Below, in pieces: positions 6,042 through 9,861 of a DNA stretch of 9,861 nt. The notes under the pieces were generated by a model that was given only the letters and a program-made list of their open reading frames with translations, made no database searches and was not told the origin of the DNA. The DNA lies in the NCBI GenBank assembly GCA_017559045.1, contig JAFYTB010000263.1, forward strand, positions 1 through 9,861, in the 5' to 3' direction. Numbering within the stretch: the first letter of the stretch is position 1; each line of letters opens with the position of its first letter. Origin of the DNA: Eggerthellaceae bacterium (GTDB taxonomy: Bacteria; Actinomycetota; Coriobacteriia; Coriobacteriales; Eggerthellaceae). The position numbers and the translations under genes are program-made.

Positions 6042-6236
6042 GACGGCTTCGGCCGCTTGATGGCGGCTGGCTCTCTTGATGCTGCGGGGCGTTCTGGCAC
6101 CGGGGTTTCGTGTGATGGAATGATTTGCGTGGCGCGTCCACGTTGCTTCCTCGGCACATGTATCCCCAAGCACCAGAGCGCCCTTTCTGATTTATTGGCT
6201 CTTAACTGCGATGATTTTGAAAGGCGGAATTGATTC
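6042..6236 (+). other. Spacer between regulator and kinase genes, with UUCG hairpin
   Basis: CGGC-TTCG-GCCG at 6044-6055 begins 3 nt after the regulator stop. It has only four pairs and no T-tract, so it is more likely an mRNA-stability or attenuation element than a full terminator. AAGGCGG (6221-6227) is the ribosome site for the kinase. I see no convincing internal promoter. A 195-bp gap is long for a regulator-kinase pair. Confidence 0.4.
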
Positions 6237-7808
6237 GTGGAAAATCGCATTAAGGTTGACCCTTCGTTGTCGGGGGAGGTAGGCGGCGTGTCCGCGCAGT
6301 CCAACCCGGCCGTTTCGGGTCCCATCGTGCGCAAGGAGAAGCGCCGTGGTTTTGGCTGGAGTAGCTTTACGTATACCACCCGCGTTACCCTGGCGTTTGC
6401 GTTCATCGCTTTCATGACCGCCTTGGTGGCTATTGGCGTTGTCTCTTTCGTGTGGGAGCAGCATTTCCGCACGTATACGGCTGATAACATGCAGTCGCTC
6501 GCCAACAACACCGCACAGCGCATCGCCAACAGCTATAAAGAGAGCGAGAGCCTGTGGGATGCCAATACCCTCAAGCCCGCCATGCAGGTTGCCGAAACCA
6601 CGACGGGCGTTGGCGTGAAGGTTCTCGATACCTCGGGTGGTGTTCCCTTCGATTCCTCCGTTGTCGTCGCCGACGAGACGGGCATGGTCAACTCCTTTGA
6701 GCCTGCAAACTCTAATCAGGTAGCCATGGCCAGCATCATCGTCGATGACGTGGTGGTTGGTTCCGTGCGTGTGTGGGTGTATGGTTCCGACACATTCATG
6801 CGTCAGCCTGACCAGGAGTTCCGCGAGAACTCCTATAGCGCGCTTTTGATTGCAACGGTTGTTGCCATCGTGCTGGCATCGTGCATCGGCTTCCTGTTCG
6901 CGCGTAATCTGGTGGCCCCCATCAACCGCATGACCTCAACGGCTCGTGCTATCAAGGAAGGCGATCTTTCCGCACGTACCAATTTGCGCGGCGACGACGA
7001 GATTGCCAGCTTGGGTGCAACCTTCGATGAGATGGCCGAATCGGTCGAGAAGGACCGTATGCTCGAAAGGCGTCTGATCACTGACGTTGCCCACGAGCTG
7101 CGTACGCCGCTTATGGCTATTCAGGCTACGGTTGAGGCTATGGTCGACGGTGTGTACGAGGCTGACGAGGAGCGCCTTGTTACGGTTAACTCCGAGGTTC
7201 AGCGCCTTGGTCGCCTTGTCGAAGCTTTGTTGAGGCTGTCGCGCCTTGAGAACCGCTCGAATCCGCTGAAGGAGCAGGTTGTCGATGTGGGTGACCTTAT
7301 TGAAACCATCGTGTCCACGCACGAGATGTTCGTGGCTGACTCTGGCCTGACCATCTCCTATGAGGCGCAGCCCGAGGTGCTTGTGGTCGGCGATCCGGAT
7401 ATGATTCGCCAGGCTACGGCAAACCTCATCTCGAACGCAGTTCGCTATACGCCCGAGGGTGGTCATATTTCTGTTCGCGTGAAGAAGGGCGACATCATGG
7501 CGTCCATCGCCGTTCAGGATACGGGCATCGGCCTGACGCGTGAAGAGGCCAAGATGGTGTTCTCGCGCTTCTGGCGCGCTGACTCGGGCCGCACGCGTGA
7601 GAGTGGTGGCCTGGGTATCGGCCTTGCAGTCGTTAAGGAGATCGTCGATCGCCATGGCGGATGGGTGCAGGTCGAGGGTGAGAAGGGCAAGGGCGCTTGC
7701 TTTACCATTCACATTCCGCTGTATGACGAAGAGCGTACGCGTGCTATGGCCTCCCATCAGCATAAGGCTCTGGGAAAGCAGGCAAAGAAGCAGGCCAAGA
7801 AGCGCTAA
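6237..7808 (+). CDS. Membrane sensor histidine kinase, partner of the upstream regulator
   Basis: A GTG start (6237) is supported by AAGGCGG 9 nt upstream. The 523 residues comprise a cytoplasmic N-tail (1-47), TM1 (about 49-72), an extracytoplasmic sensor loop (about 74-199), TM2 (about 201-223), HAMP (about 224-275) and HisKA with phospho-acceptor His286 in DVAHELRTP. The HATPase_c domain shows N box ANLISNAVRYTPEGG (Asn396, Asn400), G1 DTGIG (428-432), F box FSRFWRAD and G2 GGLGIGLAVV (457-466). All catalytic motifs are intact, so it should autophosphorylate and transfer phosphate to Asp56 of the regulator. The sensor loop is uncharacterised and gives no hint of the signal. The last 15 residues are a lysine-rich tail (KALGKQAKKQAKKR). 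The gene ends at a strong terminator. Confidence 0.96.
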   Translation: MENRIKVDPSLSGEVGGVSAQSNPAVSGPIVRKEKRRGFGWSSFTYTTRVTLAFAFIAFMTALVAIGVVSFVWEQHFRTYTADNMQSLANNTAQRIANSYKESESLWDANTLKPAMQVAETTTGVGVKVLDTSGGVPFDSSVVVADETGMVNSFEPANSNQVAMASIIVDDVVVGSVRVWVYGSDTFMRQPDQEFRENSYSALLIATVVAIVLASCIGFLFARNLVAPINRMTSTARAIKEGDLSARTNLRGDDEIASLGATFDEMAESVEKDRMLERRLITDVAHELRTPLMAIQATVEAMVDGVYEADEERLVTVNSEVQRLGRLVEALLRLSRLENRSNPLKEQVVDVGDLIETIVSTHEMFVADSGLTISYEAQPEVLVVGDPDMIRQATANLISNAVRYTPEGGHISVRVKKGDIMASIAVQDTGIGLTREEAKMVFSRFWRADSGRTRESGGLGIGLAVVKEIVDRHGGWVQVEGEKGKGACFTIHIPLYDEERTRAMASHQHKALGKQAKKQAKKR

Positions 7809-7827
7809 TTGTATGTAAGGCAAACGA

Positions 7828-7869
7828 AAAGGCGGGGTGCCCTCACGGACACCCCGCCTTTGTTGTTCT
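7828..7869. terminator. Bidirectional intrinsic terminator downstream of the kinase gene
   Basis: AAAGGCGGGGTG (7828-7839) and CACCCCGCCTTT (7850-7861) form a perfect 12-bp stem with a 10-nt loop. TGTTGTTCT follows on the plus strand and TTTTCGTTTG on the minus strand. It starts 19 bp after the kinase stop. Confidence 0.9.
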
Positions 7870-7896
7870 CAGCTGCCGCTGCGAAACTGCGTGGCA

Positions 7897-7932
7897 AGAA
7901 AAAATCGGGCATCCTTGATGGATGCCCGATTT
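7897..7932 (-). terminator. Intrinsic terminator of the prs-pth operon
   Basis: A perfect 13-bp stem (7902-7914 with 7920-7932) has a 5-nt loop. Read on the minus strand it is followed by TTTTTTCTT, 25 bp after the pth stop. Confidence 0.92.
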
Positions 7933-7957
7933 GCTATTTGGATTACTTTCCGTTGTA

Positions 7958-8506
7958 CTACTGCTGCGTTTTCTCGAGGCCGTTCTGCACGAGGTAGAGC
8001 GTTGCCTCGGCGCCGCGTACGACGGCGTGCTCGAACTCTTCGGCAGCTTCCTTTTTCGGAAGGGAGAGCACGTAGTCGGCTACATCCATGCGTCCCGGCG
8101 GTCGTCCGATGCCGATGCGCATGCGGAACCAATCGCGCGTGCCGGTTTTGTCGCAGATGGAGCGCAATCCGTTGTGGCCAGCGTGTCCGCCTCCGAACTT
8201 GACGCGCACGGTGCCCGGATCGATGTCGAGCTCGTCGTGGATGACGATCAGGTGCTCGGGATCGACCTTGTATGCGCTCATGAGCTGCTTAACCGGGCCG
8301 CCAGATGTATTCATGAAGCTCTGGGGCTTGGCAAGCACAACCTCGGTGCCACGGAAGGAACCCTTGCCGGTGATTGCGCCACACTCGCTCTTCCAGTAGC
8401 GCACACCGATCTCTTCGGCGATGGCGTCAACCACGTCGAAGCCGGCATTGTGCCTCGTATGTGCGTATTTATCTCCCGGATTACCCAGGCCGACGATCAG
8501 GTACAT
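7958..8506 (-). CDS. pth: Peptidyl-tRNA hydrolase
   Basis: This 182-residue cytosolic enzyme releases tRNA from peptidyl-tRNAs dropped by stalled ribosomes. It starts with MYLIVGLGNPG and carries the active-site residues Asn9, His19 (TRHNAGFD, general base), Asn66 (QSFMNTSGG), Asp91 (IHDELDIDPG) and Asn112 (GGHAGHNGLRS), plus RIGIGRPPG and the C-terminal VADYVLS. Length fits the bacterial family (about 180-200). The frame is open upstream to 8773, but family alignment fixes the start at ATG 8506, because the extra upstream residues overlap prs and are unlike any Pth. It starts 13 bp after the prs stop, and AAGG overlapping that stop is the likely ribosome site, so it is probably translated from the prs transcript. 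A strong terminator follows. Confidence 0.97.
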   Translation of the reverse strand: MYLIVGLGNPGDKYAHTRHNAGFDVVDAIAEEIGVRYWKSECGAITGKGSFRGTEVVLAKPQSFMNTSGGPVKQLMSAYKVDPEHLIVIHDELDIDPGTVRVKFGGGHAGHNGLRSICDKTGTRDWFRMRIGIGRPPGRMDVADYVLSLPKKEAAEEFEHAVVRGAEATLYLVQNGLEKTQQ

Positions 8507-8519
8507 CAGTCGATGCGCC

Positions 8520-9482
8520 TTACTCGAACAGGGAGGAAACGGAGCCGCTCCTAAAGACGTTGTCGATGGTCTTTGCGAACAGCGGAGCCACGGACAGGAC
8601 CTTGATCTTGCCCTTCTGGTTCTCTTCCGGAACAGGCACGGCGTTGGTGACGACAACTTCCTCGATGCAGGAGTTCTCGATGCGCTCGAATGCCGGGCCG
8701 CTGAACAGGCCATGGGTTGCGCATGCGTACACCTTGGTGGCGCCGCGCTTCTGCAGCGTTGCGGCAGCTGCAACGAGCGAACCTGCGGTGTCGATCATGT
8801 CGTCGTTCAGGAGGCAAACCTTGCCCTCGACCTCGCCGATGAGAGCGGTGATCTCAGCTTCGTTGTGCTTCGGGCGGTCCTTGTGCATGATGGCGATGTC
8901 GCAGTCGAGCATGGTGGAGAACTTCTTGGCGGCCTTAGCGCGTCCCACGTCGGGGGAGACGACGACCAGCTCCTCGGGATCAAAGCCCATGTTCTTGAAG
9001 TAGTCGACGAACAGCGGCATAGCGGTCATGTGGTTGACGGGGATGTCGAAGAAGCCCTGGATAGCATCCTGATGCAGATCCATGGTGATGACGTTGTCGA
9101 TGCCGGCAACCTCCATGAGGTCGGTCACGAGCTTAGCGGTGATGGGCTCGCGCGGAGCGGCCTTGCGGTCCTGGCGAGCATAGCCGTAATGGGAAACGAC
9201 GGCGGAGATGTTGTGGGCAGATGCACGCTTGGCGGCGTCGGCCATGATGAGGAGCTCCATGAGGGCGTCGTTGACATCCATGCCGTTGCCAGCGCAAACA
9301 GACTGAATGAGGAAGACTTCCTTGCCGCGCACGCTTTCCTGGAAACGGGCGTAAATCTCGCCATTGGCGAACTTCGTGAGTTTGACGTTGCCCAGGGGCA
9401 CGTTCAACTCCTTGGCGATCTGCTCAGCAAGCTCGGGGTTCACCGAACCCGCAAACAACACCTTTTCCCTATGCGCTACCAC
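8520..9482 (-). CDS. prs: Ribose-phosphate pyrophosphokinase (PRPP synthetase)
   Basis: This 320-residue enzyme transfers pyrophosphate from ATP to ribose 5-phosphate, making PRPP for purine, pyrimidine, His, Trp and NAD synthesis. Visible motifs are FANGEI (38-43), HYGYARQDRK (98-107), DLHQDAIQGFFD (135-146), VVSPDVGRAKAAKK (174-187) and the PRPP-binding loop NDDMIDTAGS (226-235), with ATHGLFSGPA and the C-terminal SVSSLFE. SPDVGR, in place of the SPDHGG of Bacillus, resembles the actinobacterial SPDSGR form. Length is normal. The start is GTG 9482, with AGGAG 9 nt upstream. Its own promoter (9550-9578) and a leader hairpin precede it, and pth follows 13 bp after the stop. glmU, a frequent neighbour, is not upstream within the window. 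Confidence 0.97.
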   Translation of the reverse strand: MVAHREKVLFAGSVNPELAEQIAKELNVPLGNVKLTKFANGEIYARFQESVRGKEVFLIQSVCAGNGMDVNDALMELLIMADAAKRASAHNISAVVSHYGYARQDRKAAPREPITAKLVTDLMEVAGIDNVITMDLHQDAIQGFFDIPVNHMTAMPLFVDYFKNMGFDPEELVVVSPDVGRAKAAKKFSTMLDCDIAIMHKDRPKHNEAEITALIGEVEGKVCLLNDDMIDTAGSLVAAAATLQKRGATKVYACATHGLFSGPAFERIENSCIEEVVVTNAVPVPEENQKGKIKVLSVAPLFAKTIDNVFRSGSVSSLFE

Positions 9483-9509
9483 TGCAGCCAGCTCCTTCGT
9501 TCAATCAAT

Positions 9510-9532
9510 TCTCGACGTCTCTATCGTCGAGA
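9510..9532 (-). promoter_or_regulatory. Hairpin in the prs leader
   Basis: TCTCGACG (9510-9517) and CGTCGAGA (9525-9532) form a perfect 8-bp stem with a 7-nt loop, 27 nt upstream of the GTG start and inside the predicted transcript. There is no T-tract. It may affect mRNA stability or be an inverted-repeat operator. Confidence 0.45.
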
Positions 9533-9549
9533 CATTTGGGCATACGAGG

Positions 9550-9578
9550 CTTATTTTAATCGTGGCTGGAAGTGTCAA
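9550..9578 (-). promoter_or_regulatory. Promoter of the prs-pth operon
   Basis: On the minus strand, a consensus TTGACA (9578-9573) is followed after 17 bp by AATAAG (9555-9550, four of six matches). The -35 overlaps the base of a 7-bp inverted repeat, AGAGGAA/TTCCTCT (9578-9584 with 9591-9597), which could be an operator or the tail hairpin of the upstream gene. It has no T-run. Confidence 0.5.
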
Positions 9579-9669
9579 GAGGAAAGACGCTTCCTCTATG
9601 GCGTGATTTTGCGGGTATTGGGTTAGTGCGACGCTATCGATGCCTACGGGTTGGCGATCGTTCGCTGGC

Positions 9670-9861
9670 CTAGACGAGATTGGTAAGCAGTCGGTAGGCC
9701 ATGGTGGCCATGCTTGCGCGCCAAGCGTTGTCGAGCGGCTTGACATAGAAGGTTCCCGCGGAGACCTCCACGCCCGTCATGATCTTCTTATCGACGCACC
9801 AAGTCATGCCGTCAACGGCGAAGGGGCTAATGCTTGAAGCGTCGGGCAGCGTAGCGAGTGC
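9670..9861 (-). CDS. C-terminal end of a surface protein with an S-layer-homology-like repeat, partial
   Basis: The minus strand is open from the right edge to TAG at 9672-9670, giving 63 C-terminal residues. It reads LPDASSISPFAVDGMTWCVD, KKIMTG, then a V-K-P segment and RASMATMAYRLLTNLV. This fits the SLH pattern F-x-D ... A-x-x-x-M/I-x-W-x-x-x-x-x-I-x-x-G ... x-P ... R-A-x-x-A-x-M-x-x-R (family knowledge, not a search). SLH repeats usually attach proteins to wall polymers, often at a terminus as here. The rest of the gene, including its start and other domains, lies outside the window. Codon use matches the neighbours. It is codirectional with prs, but 187 bp and a separate promoter lie between them. 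Confidence 0.65.
   Translation of the reverse strand, partial: ALATLPDASSISPFAVDGMTWCVDKKIMTGVEVSAGTFYVKPLDNAWRASMATMAYRLLTNLV

Noticed and set aside
5202..6173. 323-codon minus-strand frame opposite the response regulator
   Set aside because: It is antisense to a fully conserved regulator, and its composition is that expected from reverse-reading GC-rich codons.
6060..6233. 57-codon plus-strand frame between regulator and kinase, in the regulator's own frame after its stop
   Set aside because: ATG 6060 has no Shine-Dalgarno site, and the Cys- and Arg-scattered product resembles no protein I know. The regulator already ends at its normal C-terminus, so stop-codon readthrough is not suggested.
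6936..7823. 295-codon minus-strand frame opposite the sensor kinase
   Set aside because: It is a shadow of the kinase gene and runs through the terminator region without any signal of its own.
8507..8773. N-terminal extension of pth to 8773
   Set aside because: The extra 89 residues overlap prs and are unlike Pth, while the family start MYLIVGLGNPG lies at 8506.
8421..9626. 401-codon plus-strand frame across prs and pth
   Set aside because: It lies antisense to two unmistakable conserved enzymes, has no family-like sequence or ribosome site, and is explained by the strong codon bias of those genes.
1..9861. CRISPR array, insertion sequence, prophage, tRNA or toxin-antitoxin genes
   Set aside because: No regularly spaced repeats, transposase or integrase motifs, tRNA cloverleaf or small paired toxin genes were found in any gap on either strand.

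Overview
This is a G+C-rich, tightly packed bacterial chromosome segment. Gene content and codon use (GAG over GAA, AAG over AAA, GTG and TTG starts with clear Shine-Dalgarno sites) point to an actinobacterium. The paired single-RCK TrkA genes (ceoB/ceoC-like), the lysozyme-like secreted protein, the Tat-like protein with an Ala-rich anchor and the prs-pth pair would fit a Coriobacteriia such as a Collinsella or Olsenella relative. That taxonomic placement is inference from memory of these families, not a database result.

Layout. Positions 1-112 look foreign to the rest: the minus strand reads as 37 residues resembling part of an NRPS condensation domain, with different codon preference. They abut a CorC/HlyC-type CBS protein (115-843, +) that has lost its N-terminal part. 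A 354-bp gap carries a good sigma-70-type promoter and a structured leader for a secreted lysozyme-like wall protein (1198-1986, +, TTG start), which ends at a strong terminator. Next are two adjacent single-RCK potassium-uptake regulators (2104-2760 and 2771-3448, +). They converge on a long minus-strand gene for a membrane-anchored or Tat-exported protein with a propeller-like ectodomain (3476-5008, -). A 334-bp divergent region with two hairpins, an extended -10 promoter and a possible 26-codon leaderless ORF precedes an OmpR-type response regulator (5343-6041, +) and its sensor kinase (6237-7808, +). Two back-to-back terminator hairpins separate the kinase from the minus-strand prs-pth operon (9482 down to 7958). 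A partial minus-strand gene whose C-terminus resembles an S-layer-homology repeat enters from the right edge (9670-9861).

Functionally, most of the window is housekeeping and envelope biology: ribose-phosphate activation (prs), peptidyl-tRNA recycling (pth), K+ uptake gating, one two-component system, and three or four surface or secreted proteins. I see no mobile element, CRISPR array, tRNA, rRNA or obvious new multi-gene system. The items most worth checking are the abrupt junction near position 110, the structured leader of the lysozyme-like gene, the tiny ORF overlapping the response-regulator start, and the long basic N-terminal tail of the Tat-like protein.
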